64,000 nucleotides of DNA from Curvularia sp. ZM96. Lineage: Eukaryota; Ascomycota; Dothideomycetes; Pleosporales; Pleosporaceae. How positions within the stretch are numbered: the first letter of the stretch is position 1; the number at the start of each line of letters is the position of its first letter. The stretch spans positions 3,844,001 to 3,908,000 of the forward strand of contig JAJGBQ010000002.1 of assembly GCA_022457065.1 (NCBI GenBank), given 5' to 3'. This document shows positions 54,064-64,000 of the stretch, piece after piece. The notes beneath the pieces are model-generated. The model did no database searches, was not told the DNA's origin, and saw only the letters and a list, made by a program, of their open reading frames with translations. A program made the position numbers and the translations under genes.

Positions 54064-55971
54064 ATGAGCGCCATTCTCTCGGCAGACGACCTGAACGACT
54101 TCATATCGCCGGGCGTCGCATGCATAAAGCCTATCGAAACGCTTCCTGTACAACAAGAAGAGACATCGGTATGCTCCTTCGCAGTGGTCCTGGATCAGCG
54201 CATGCTAACCTGCTAGAATGCTTACGAAGTCACAACGGAAGAGAAGGCCGCTGCCTCGGAACCGTCACCACCCGCTTCGATATCGCTGACAGATTGTCTC
54301 GCTTGTTCAGGATGTGTGACGAGCGCGGAAGCAGTGCTGGTCTCCTTACAATCGCATACTGAGGTTCTGACGACACTCGATACCTATCGGTCGCTGCGTG
54401 CACCATGGCTGGAGCAAAATGGGACGAATGGTGTCGCCAACGGCTGCGCACATAACGGAGTCGCTACCACGACGAATGGAAACAATTCTGAGGGAAAGCT
54501 GTTCGTAGCAAGCGTCTCGCCGCAGACGCGCGCAAGTCTGGCAGCTGTCTTCAATGTTTCTGAAGCAGAGGCTGGGAACATGATTTCACAGCTCCTCAGC
54601 GGTCCGACAGGTTTGAAGACTGGCGGTCACCAGGGAAGCGATTTTACTTGGGTTATCGACACCAACGTAATGCGAGAGGCTTGCCTTGTGGCAGCAGCAG
54701 ATGAGGTTACAAATGCGCTTTCGTCCGCAACAGCAATATCTCCGCCAACACCTGGATCCGAAGGCGCAATTGATACCGTACCAAAGGCACCTATTCTCAC
54801 ATCAGCATGTCCTGGTTGGATATGCTATGCTGAAAAGACGCATCCATACGTTCTGCCACACCTTTCGCGCCTCAAATCCCCCCAGGCGCTTACCGGCACC
54901 TTGATCAAGTCAGTTCTTAGCGAGCGATACAATGTACCACCGTCACAGATATGGCATTTGGCAATCATGCCCTGCTTCGACAAGAAGCTCGAAGCTAGTC
55001 GTGGCGAGCTTACCTCTGCCGCCTGGCTACCGAGCCATAGCCAGTCCGGAGAGAAGATACGAGACACCGACTGCGTCATCACTGCTCGTGAACTACTACA
55101 CCTTGCTGCCGCCCGTGGCATCAATTTCGCTACTCTTCCCCGGACTCCACTTTCTCCATCGGATCGAACCCCGTTCCCGGACCCCAAGCTTGATGCTTTC
55201 CTATTTCCTTCTTCACGCCGGAAGAACCAGAGTGTTGCCGCCGGCCCTTCTGGAGGCTACCTGTACCATATTCTACAAACATACCAGGCGCGAAATCCAG
55301 GTTCGTCGATATCGATAGCGAGAGGTCGAAATTCTGATGTGGTGGAGTATTCTGTGGTTCAAGGCTCGGAAGTGATCATCAAGGCGGCGCGGTTTTATGG
55401 TTTCCGCAATATCCAGAACTTGGTGCGGCGGCTGAAGCCAGCAAGAGCAAGCAGGCTACCAGGTGGAAAGACGGGTGTTAGCAGGAAGCCAGGGGGAGCC
55501 AGTGCAGCTGGCGAAGGTGTGAAAGATTACGCATATGTTGAGGTCATGGCTTGCCCAGGTGGATGCACAAACGGGGGCGGACAAGTCAAGGTTCAAGAAG
55601 TTGAAGAAGTTCGTGTCTACGAGGGGATACAGAAAGCGAATGAAGATGCACCCGCACCTAAGCCTGGGCCGAAGGAACAAAAAGAGTGGCTAGCCAGGGT
55701 TGACGAAGCATACTTTTCGGGCACAGAATCAGACGACGAGAAGAGTGACGGTGGTAAGGCAAACGGTCATGCTTCTGAAGATGTCGTCGACGGCATATCA
55801 AGAACACATATGAAGGACATGATGGCGCATTGGTCGCATATCACGGGCGTCGAGCAACAGAAGCTCATATATACTTCGTACATCAAAGTCGAAAGCGACG
55901 TGGGGAAGAAGAAGCCAAGCGATATGGAAAGAGTGGCTGGCCTAGCTGTTACCGCGGGTGGTGGATGGTAG
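54064..55971 (+). CDS. NAR1: Cytosolic Fe-S cluster assembly factor NAR1
   Basis: NAR1 is a [FeFe]-hydrogenase-like protein of the CIA pathway that passes Fe-S clusters to cytosolic and nuclear enzymes. Exons 54064-54168 and 54217-55971 give 619 aa. The N-terminal cluster ligands are C20 (VACIKP) and C62, C65, C68 (DCLACSGC). The C-terminal hydrogenase-like ligands appear in LTSACPGWICYAEK, AIMPCFDKKLEA and the closing MACPGGCTNGGGQVKV. A disordered Ala/Asn stretch follows the first cluster motif and a Gly/Lys-rich insert lies at about residues 465-485. The exon boundary falls in the variable linker. TFIIH (whose helicase needs an Fe-S cluster) is also represented in this window, but the two loci are unlinked functionally here. 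Confidence 0.95.
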
Positions 55972-56884
55972 TCGGTCTTGTTTTCTACTGTTCATGAGCA
56001 TGGGCGGCGTTGATGGATTAGCAACAAAGGACTGGTACGTTATTTCGAACCAAGGGATGGAAAGCCCTGCTTGTCTTTGCAAAAAATAGACTTTTGTCGT
56101 AAACTTTACAAATGATCAATCTAGATTAACTGTCCTCTTATCTCTCAGTTCTCTCCCGCTCATTCAAAGTATCCACCACATCACATCACATCACATCACA
56201 CGCACATCGCAGCGGCCCGAACCCGCTTCATTCCGCACGCCATGCCACCTGTCGTCCCTCCACGACACGCACAAAAGTCAAAGTTCCCTCTAACAACGAT
56301 AACCCCTGCGAACGCCTCTCCCTCCCTACGCACAGACACTCAGCCCAACGGGCGCTACATGTCGCACCTATTCTGCGCACGAGACACCTCATCATCTGTC
56401 AGTTTTACGTATAGATATGTTTATACCTATGTATAGGTGTTTCAGACCGAGGGTTAGTCCGCTGGCGGCCGTTTTTTTTTCTCCGCAGGGGTAGGGCTGG
56501 AATGGGTAGAAGGTAGCTGCGGCGAGAGAACGAAAAGAAGGGGTGTCGGTAATACACACAATAGTATATAACGTGTGTGTACACAAGCGTATGTACGCGC
56601 GCGCGTGCGATGTGGACATGTATGTGGCGTGAGTGCTGAGGTCTCTCGTATAACCACTCACACTCTTTGATGTCTCTGTCTTCCGGGGGACCCCCTTGGC
56701 GGACAAAGAAGGCTGTAGAGTGAAGAAGTGTGAGGCGAACAGAACAGAAGAGATTTGGGGGAAAGTAAGCTCCGAGGTCTCGTATAGTTGTATCCTTCTC
56801 CACCGGAACCCTACATTGGTGGCAAGACTATGTAGTATGTGGGTAAGGCAATGTAGATCAGGGTAGGAAAGACGGGTAGCGGCA

Positions 56885-56902
56885 GGGTAGGGTAGGGTAG
56901 GG
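56885..56902 (+). repeat. Telomere-like (GGGTA)n tract, canonical G-quadruplex motif
   Basis: The sequence GGGTAGGGTAGGGTAGGG has four runs of three G separated by two-base loops. This satisfies the strict G-quadruplex pattern. The unit resembles a shortened fungal telomere repeat (TTAGGG) lacking one T. Confidence 0.85.
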
Positions 56903-57882
56903 AACGGCGAAAGGGCTTGATGACGACTTGGCGCCTCCTCCCGTGGCCGTTGTGACCCTGAAAAGACCCTTTTCGGATTGCTTTTCTTTTCTTTTCTATG
57001 CCTTGCATGTCCGTGTGTATATGTGGATGCATGTATGTAGGTACTATGAGCGAGGGATAGTTGTATCGGAAACGACAGGGGCAAGGGAAGAAGAGACAAT
57101 AATCATTTCATACTTCGTATACGCGTAACCATGGATGTATGTAAACACATAGTCGCCGTCTAAACACATAATCGCCGTGTACACACGGATGCCCAAAAAG
57201 CATGGATAACGGGGAGTGGCGACGAATAACAGCATTGGGCACATGGTTGGTCCTGGAGAGAGGGAGAGACGGCGGATGGTCCGTTCACCGGCCACGCAAC
57301 GCAAAGACATGTCAGCTTGGTCAGGGCATCATTGGGCTAAGATTGGGTTTGCGAATGGACAGAGCACGAAAACAAGGGTCGGTTGGAATATCCAGGGTCT
57401 AGGTATTTTGGGGTGTGTTATGTATAGATATATAGATGAGCGAGGTGGCTAACTAAACTATTTCTGGGGATGACGAGACATATGAGATGATGAGATTTGT
57501 AGGGGAAAAGGATAGAGAGAGGCAGGAGCAGCAATCTGATGGGCCAGCCCAGAAAGGAAATCTACGTCTATAGCAGAACAAAAAGAACAAGAAACCCATG
57601 TGGTATCAAACGCCTTTTCCAATGAGCCAAAGACTAGAGATGCAGAAGCGTATAAGGACTGTGGTGTTTGGTCAGTGACTGGGACTAAAGCCATCCTGGG
57701 CTGTAATATCGACAATATTATGTCCGTCAGTATGACACTATTACAATAGGGTAGGGGCCAATAGCTGGCACAAGAGAGAGACGCAAAAAAACAAAGAGAC
57801 GCGGAGGCCGAAAAAGCAAGTGATCAGGCGTGCGTTGCATTGTTGCAAGGCCAAGGAGAGAAAAAGAGACAATGAAAGAGAA

Positions 57883-57905
57883 AGAGAGAGAGAGAGAGAG
57901 AGAGA
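57883..57905. repeat. (GA)n microsatellite
   Basis: An uninterrupted AG dinucleotide run of about 23 bp lies within a longer purine-rich stretch (57855-57920). It is in the 3' flank of the kinase gene. Confidence 0.85.
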
Positions 57906-58743
57906 TAGTAGAGGGAAGAAGGCAGTTGATCGCTCAAGTTATTCTTTACAACTCCACCACAACCACCAACCAACCGTGTATGCCCAAATGTTATTCCAAA
58001 AGACCACATTCTTTCCTTCCCCTTCCTACCCATTTAGCCAACCAGGATATATAGTTAGAAGGTAATGGTATAGGTGATGTGAGGTAATCGCCAATACGCA
58101 AATTGGGGTATCCGCCAACGAAGTGAAGCACAGTGCAAGGAAAAAAAAAGAATCGGTCTAGTAAAGTATGATGAGAGAGATGACGCGCTGTGCCGCTGCC
58201 TACTTGAACAAGGCGCAGGTGTACGCCGAAAAAGAAAAAGATTTTGAAACTGAAACTCAAGGCTCAACCCGGCAAGTTTGCCTTGCGTGGGGAGTCCCTG
58301 ATATGTGCTGTGTGTGAAGTCTCAACAATTTCCTCCAAAATAACACGACTATTGGGTAGTGCCCACCGGAGAATGTGAAGTGAGATGCCGCCCGAGAAGA
58401 TGATTGAGTAAAAGGAAACAGGTGGTGTTGTTACAGAACGAATGTGGAAGGGTGATGTGGAAAGGACAAATGATGGTGGTGGCGCAAAGGACGAGGATGT
58501 GTGTTACGACGCCTATAACACCGTCCCAGAAGATGCGCTGGCTTTTGAGGGCTTTGTAGCGCATCGCGTCTGTGTCTATCTTTGTGTAATCGTGCACCGT
58601 TCCAGACGGGAGAGCTCAAGGTCGTAGGGTCGTATAGGAAGCGACAAGGAGCGGGTACGGTGACCCAAATTACAATTATACGGATGAAAGAACATGCAAC
58701 GAAGGCAAGGCGAAAGGAAGTACGGGTCCCGTACGGTTGGATA

Positions 58744-61101
58744 TCATCGGTGCCGGGTTTGGGCAGCCATGAGGCTGGCAGCGACACTCGACGCCCAGTC
58801 CAAGTCACCGTCGGATGGTGGTGTTGGCCACTTGGACACGGGGTTGGTGTCCTTTGCGGGGTTCTTGGAGATGTCCATGGGCTTGCTTGGTGTTGCGTAT
58901 GCCGATTGTCCAAAGCCGACGCTGTTGCGATTCGACGATGGTGAGGGTGTCAGGTAAGATGCAGCAGCTCCACACTTCTCGTCCAACTTCTTGGTAGCCT
59001 TGTGGGTCGATGCGAGTACCTCACTGAGGAGCTCCTCTTCTTCGTTGGGCGTCTCGTATCGATTTGAGGGGTTAGACTTGTTCTGAAGTGCTCGGCGAGT
59101 TCTGCTCGATACTGGGGCAGCGCCATTTGCCTCACCGTTTCGTGGCTCGGGTCCATGTGGAACCGAGTGGTGTCGCTTGAGCATGGGGTTCGACGCAATA
59201 CGCGGGCTCTTTGTGGATGCTGACTGTTGCGAGTGAGCTTCTACACTATCCCTCACATGTTGCAACGCCTTGTCTAGTTCGGAAAAGTCCGAGGTCGATG
59301 CTGAAGGAGCGGAAGTGTGCGATTGATCCATGATCAGAGATTGCCTAGCGCTGCTGGCGCCAGCCCAAGGTGCGCATCCAGCGTTGGCCTCAATATCGTC
59401 TGAGTTGGGCGACATGGGGGTCTGGTATCGACCGGACAGGCGTCGAGCGCGCTTCCTGAGGTGGGAGAAGAAACCTTCTTTTTGTCCGCTGACTGGAGAA
59501 GCAACGTCTGACTGGCCGTTCAGAGCACGCTCGGCCTCTTGGCGGTGCATGTCTGTATAGTGATTGCCATGTGAGGCAACTGACAGCTGGCGGCCAATCT
59601 TCTTTGCAGCCTGCTCTTCGTTGTTGGCACGAACGGCAGCTTGTGCAGTCACCTCAGCAGATAGCGGTGAGATTGGCTTGATGGAAGGCAGAATGGGGAT
59701 AGGCGCGCCATTGTTGGAAGCCCCGTTTGTCCACGTAGCTCGCTTAGCAGCATTGGGACGTTGCTTAGTCGACCCACCCACATCACCAGAATTGACTTGT
59801 GCAGGTGATTGGGGCTTTGAGGAGCTGTGCTGTGGCACTGCTGGGGCGCTTTCGCGAGCGACCAATGACCGGCGGAGCCATGAGGACGTCTTTGATGTGA
59901 GCTTGGGGGAGGCGTCAGGAGAATCCTTTCCAGAGAGCTCAGAGCCCTTGCGGCCCAACAGACGGGAAGACGATGACTTGAGTCGGAGCGGGTCGACGGC
60001 GTCCTGGAAGTACTCGTGCTCGAGCGCTTGCCGCGAGGTAGGCCTAGCACGGGGATCCCAAAGCAGACACCATGTGACAAACTGGGCCAAGCTAGCAGGC
60101 CACTGTGGTGATGGGAGGATGGTGTCCAACGAATGCGGTGCCATCTTGGGGAAAGAGAAGCCCAGCTTCTGTGCCAACTTGACTCCGTCTTTCCACTCGC
60201 CGCCGCCAACTCGTTGGCCGTTCTTGTTGACCCAGCCTCCAGGACTGCCCATGATTTCGCACACTCGCCATACTTGATCGACCTCGTTTCCGCCAGGGAA
60301 CAGGGGCTTTAGGGTGGCAATCTCAACAGCCATGGCACCAACGGCCCAGATATCGACGGGTGCAGAGTAGTGGCCGGCCCGGAGCAGGACCTCAGGGGCG
60401 CGGTACCACCGGGTCGAGACGTAGGTAGTGTAAGGAAGCTTGGAGTGGGTTTCCCTGGCGAGTCCAAAGTCGGCGATCTTGATTGTGTAAACTGGTGGTG
60501 TCGATGGTGGTGTCATCATTGATGAGTATCGACGGAAAGGATGCGATGTGTCGTTCTGTTGCGATGTGGAGACGAGGATGTTCTCGGGCTTGATGTCACG
60601 GTGGAAAAACTCGCGGTCGTGGATGTGTTCCAGTCCAGACAATATCTGGAAGAGGATGCTCTTGACACTGTGCGCATCCATTGGCTTGTGCTCACGGGCC
60701 TTCATGAGCTGGTAGAGATTGCCATCCATGAACTCCATGGCAATGTGAAGCCTGCGGGTGTAGGGGTCCAGGAAGATGTCCAGTGCAGGAACCAGGTGAG
60801 GGTGTGGCGGTAATGACCGCAGGAAGATGACTTCTCGTAGCTCCAGACAGCTTGAGAAGGAGTCGAATGTCTTCTTCATGGTCTTGATGGCTACCTACAG
60901 GAGGCGTCAGTTTGGTTTTGGACGTCACTGTCGTCGGCTTGTACTCACTAGGGTTCCACGGCGGGCAATGTGAGATCCAGCGGTACGGACGCGGGCGAGT
61001 GCGACGCTACCAAAGCTGCCGTCGCCAATCTCCTTCATCACCTCATACCTCTCCTCGAGGGATGCCCAGCCATGAGGCTGGACTTGTGATTCTGGGTGCA
61101 T
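58744..61101 (-). CDS. Ime2/MAK/Crk1-type protein kinase
   Basis: This is a CMGC Ser/Thr kinase of the RCK group, which in fungi controls meiosis, sporulation, morphology and light responses. Exons 61101-60949 and 60894-58744 give 767 aa. The P-loop is IGDGSFGSV; the VAIK lysine opens exon 2. The REVIFLRSLPPHPHLV helix, HRDIKPEN catalytic loop, DFGLARE and activation segment YTTYVSTRWYRAPE with its T-x-Y follow. The kinase domain ends near residue 340. The long C-terminal half is Ser/Pro-rich and disordered and has a basic HLRKRARRLSGRY patch (possible nuclear localisation or phosphosite). The length matches fungal Ime2 homologues. An exceptionally long gene-free region lies upstream. Confidence 0.92.
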
Positions 61102-64000
61102 GGTGATGTGATGTGCAGGATCTGTTCTAGCAGATGCTCTGGATGAGAAAGGGACTGGAGGGTGGTCAGAAAGGGGAAGCCAGAATCCAGCGTGGGAGAG
61201 ACTTGCCTGTAGACAAGTCCTTTTTGGGGAGTGGTAACGGTGGACGACGGGATCGGTTTAGTTCATGTCATTCGAGGAATCGAGTTGCAGGTAGGAGTCG
61301 GTAGTACAGAGGAGGCGGAGGCGGTGATGTGTCGAGGAGTTGAGGGGGAGTTCAATGCGTATCTTGGGTGGTGAGATGCGATAGGAGGGTGTGGTAAGGG
61401 TCCAGGTTGATGCAGGTGCGGGAATGTCGAGAAAATGAGAGACGACGGTTGGGAGGACGTGTGTGGAGACGTGCCCGGGACCACGGTAGACGGGTAGTAT
61501 TCCGTAGCTCAGGAAGTTCTAGTGAAGATGAAAGAGGAATGACTCTGTGATCATAGCGCGGATGGCTTAATGATCGGGCTGGGAGATTGAGAGGGCGCCT
61601 GTGCGCTCGGGGGAGTAGGGATGTGGATTACGGAATCGTTGGTGAAAGGGTGGCCGCGAGGGCTGGAGGCAGGTGATTTGGCGCGTGTGGAGGGGGGGCG
61701 CGGTGCGAAGACACGACGGCTAACGGGAGCGAGATGTGACGCAGCAACACAAAGACGCGCCAGGTTTGCACGCGAGGATGTGATTGATGGACGGCGTGTA
61801 TAATGAGAGGCAGCAAGGGGTGCGGCAAATGGGCCTGGGCACGAGTCGTAAAGCTAGACCCAAGAGATTAGAGTGGAAGCGGCGCCTTGCGAGTCGTCTG
61901 AGTCGTAGTAATGAAGATCGCGCCGCCCAGACGGGGCAAGTGCGGTCAACTGGGCCAGGAGCCGGTCTGTTGCTGTGGTGAGGGCGGTCTCTGCTGTGTG
62001 CGTTGGCAGCAGCGCGGCAGCTGGCGGAGAGACGCGACGGGGTGGGCTTAGCAGACACGCGAGACAGGATGCAGCGGGGGTGCGGTGGAGGAAGACAGCA
62101 GCAGGGCGCGAGGCATGACGGCGCAGAGGGCAGGGCTGTTTGGTTTTTGAGCGAGAGGAGAGCTGGACAGTGTGGCGTCGGCCTGGGGGGGAGTGAATGG
62201 CGCGAGACGAGGGCGCTGGGGGGCTGACTGTTCGACGGGATCGGGGCGAGTGGTGAAGGGACGGCGTGCAGGCTGTTCCAAGCTTAGCTGCAAGGAGCGT
62301 TGGGCACACGCAAGCGGCATAGGCCGCGAAATGCAGTTTATTTTCCCCCTTTCATTGGGCCCCTGCGCGTCCTTTTTCCCTTCGCCCCGACAGCCTCCCG
62401 GGCGACTGTGTGTGCCGTCACGTGAGCCCCGCCGCTGCCCGATTGGGCGGGCCATGCACAGCGCTGCACAGCATTATTACTAGCCATGCACGCTGCCAAT
62501 TCACCGCGCGCACAACACCGCCCGCACAGGACAGCACAGCACAGCAATGCACCCCCCGTCCTCACCTCACCGCAAGCCCACCCTTTCTTCTCCCTCCTCC
62601 GCCCGCCGCCCGTCGACCCCACCGCCACCGCCGTCGCTGTCGCCATCGTCCGCTCCTCCATCGCCGTCCGCGGCCCCTCGCAGCCATCCTCGCATCGCCA
62701 GGGCGCGCCAGGAACGTCACACGCCCAAGCAAGCATCAGGCTGTCATTTCACGGCGGCCCACGTTTCGCACCCTTCCCTCGTCGCGCCGCCGGCGCCCGG
62801 TTCCTGATTTGTGGCAGGTTCCTGGCGGGCTCTCATGCAGCCTTACCCAATTGGCCCCATGCCGCCTAGCTGCCCCGCCCAAGCATCCGTCAACGTGGTT
62901 TGGTCATCGAGGCGTGCCTCTAGCCTTCCCGCGGCACGCCGGAACAGAGCCACCGTCTCTGTCGCCGGCCAGCCCATTCCCTGCTCCGAGTCAAGGGGTA
63001 GGGGAGTAAAAGGACCGTTCTTGATGCGCTCATGATGTGCTCTGCCCAGCATCACGGCATGCGAACTGGCCCAAATCTCCCTCTTCACCCACCCACACGC
63101 CCGCCCGTCATGACGCACTCGCTCTCCCCCTCTGAGACGCCGGCAACCGCCTGGCTCAGGGGCTCACCAGCCCGTGTCACAATTCTACATATTCTCACTG
63201 TCCATCATCTTCGCGCCACGGCTGCATGCCACGCCGCTCTCGACGGATGCAGGGCACCGCGCGCGGGGTTTGGTCTGCCCGACGCGTTCGTCTAACTTTG
63301 CTCTCTTGATCGACCAAACGGCAGCGCGCAGGCCCCAGAAGCAAAACTCTAATTTTTCCCACCATCCCTCGCGGCACACTTGCTTGCCCTGGGTCGATAC
63401 TACATCGACCCATTTCGTGCACTCGACAGCGACAGAGTTTGCGCCCGCTGACCTAGGTTTGGCCGATATGTTCATGTCCTGACCTGACGCGCTTCCTCCC
63501 GGGCGCGCGAGCGCGCGCTCAATGTCGCGGTTCCCCTCTGCAAAAACAAGTCCCTGTGCGTCCTGTCATTGTCATTCACAGACCCTGAACGTCAACTCAC
63601 TGCAAATGTCCCAAGCGCCCTGCGACAGCGCCAAAAATGCGCCTTGCTGGGCAACCTGCCTGTTGGCGGCAACCGTTGTCAGGATTCGCTCCAGGGCACC
63701 CCATTCTTCCAGAACGCTTCTCCCGTGGTGTGCTCGTGTTACAGCCTACTGGAATAGATTGCTGGCCCACCCCGAATCCTGCCTCATGTCCACAGAATCT
63801 CCGAGCCCTGTCTCTCCTTTGTCGGGCACGAAGCTTGTGAAAACTAGCCTCGACCTCGCCAGACGTGTGTACGAGCCTCGCGCTGACTAGCATGCTTTAT
63901 CGATCGTCGATAGGCTCCCCGGGCAACCAGCTGTTTGGCTATCCTCTTTTTCTCACTTTAGGTCCTGAGCGTGCGTTCGGCTCAATTTGAATGCTCGACT
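61102..64000. promoter_or_regulatory. 2.9-kb GC-rich gene-free region upstream of the Ime2-type kinase, to window end
   Basis: No gene is supported. Frames such as 62410-63009 and 61854-62309 are Arg/Pro/Ala/Ser-biased, overlap on both strands and have no domains, as expected of GC-rich noncoding sequence. Part should be kinase promoter and leader, and another gene could start beyond 64000. Confidence 0.4.

Larger units (their letters stand above)
55972..58743. other. 2.8-kb gene-free region between NAR1 and the kinase gene
   Basis: No gene is supported; frames on both strands are short and simple-sequence-driven. Features are a (CACAT)n run at about 56177-56201, a G-quadruplex-type repeat at 56885-56902 and a (GA)n run at 57883-57905. 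The two bordering genes are convergent, so this is 3' flank for both, and its length is unusual for that. Confidence 0.4.

Noticed and set aside
56242..56436. 64-codon frame starting MPPVVPPRHAQKSK after a CACAT repeat
   Set aside because: It has a plausible leader but no continuing exon or domain could be found, so I do not call it.
62003..63009. Frames of 70-200 codons in the kinase upstream region
   Set aside because: Pro/Arg/Ser/Ala-biased, overlapping on both strands, with no introns or domains.
1..64000. CRISPR arrays, prophage, rRNA genes, complete tRNA genes, autonomous transposase genes
   Set aside because: None was recognised; direct repeats seen are microsatellites, the paired MITE copies or the CCAAT module.

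Overview
This window is nuclear DNA of a filamentous ascomycete (Pezizomycotina). The gene set suggests Dothideomycetes/Pleosporales, but that rank is an inference. The evidence is many short introns of roughly 45-130 nt with GTRNGT donors and CTRAC-like branch sites, single-copy eukaryotic housekeeping genes, a Zn-cluster-type regulator, a Clr5-domain protein, and long gene-free flanks. No bacterial, viral or CRISPR features were seen. All exon structures below were derived by reading splice sites and checking that the frame and family motifs continue across each junction.

Layout. 1-19.6 kb is mostly conserved: a 5'-truncated transcription factor, CK2 beta subunit, an ammonium transporter with a 2.4-kb gene-free upstream region, TFIIH subunit TFB4, a Baeyer-Villiger-type monooxygenase, elongin C, mitochondrial 3-oxoacyl-ACP reductase (OAR1), SUMO E1 subunit UBA2 and the queuosine-salvage enzyme QNG1. 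19.6-28.9 kb looks like an accessory island. It is visibly richer in A/T and holds a bicovalent-type FAD oxidoreductase, a degenerate RNase III-domain gene with a 6-nt microexon, a MITE, a Clr5-domain gene preceded by a CCAAT-bearing repeat, tRNA-like relics and a tiny predicted membrane protein. 29-38 kb returns to housekeeping: mitochondrial prolyl-tRNA synthetase diverging from mitochondrial ribosomal protein uL10m, Mediator MED19 diverging from RAD10/ERCC1, then an F-box protein and an unrecognised basic protein. At 39.1-39.3 kb a second copy of the MITE abuts the stop codon of an MFS sugar transporter. 42-56 kb holds TMA7, a small unknown protein, DBR1 diverging from an RNase P Rpr2-family protein, ZPR1, a PPIL3-type cyclophilin diverging from an LDB19/Art1-type arrestin, and NAR1. 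58.7-61.1 kb is an Ime2/MAK-type kinase with about 2.9 kb of gene-free upstream sequence running to the window end.

How the genes relate. They are mostly independent housekeeping functions, but several head-to-head pairs share short promoters and a theme: mitochondrial translation (ProRS and uL10m), RNA processing (DBR1 and Rpr2) and nuclear transcription/repair (MED19 and RAD10). The least explained material is the 22-28.6 kb island and the MITE family that links it to the transporter locus.
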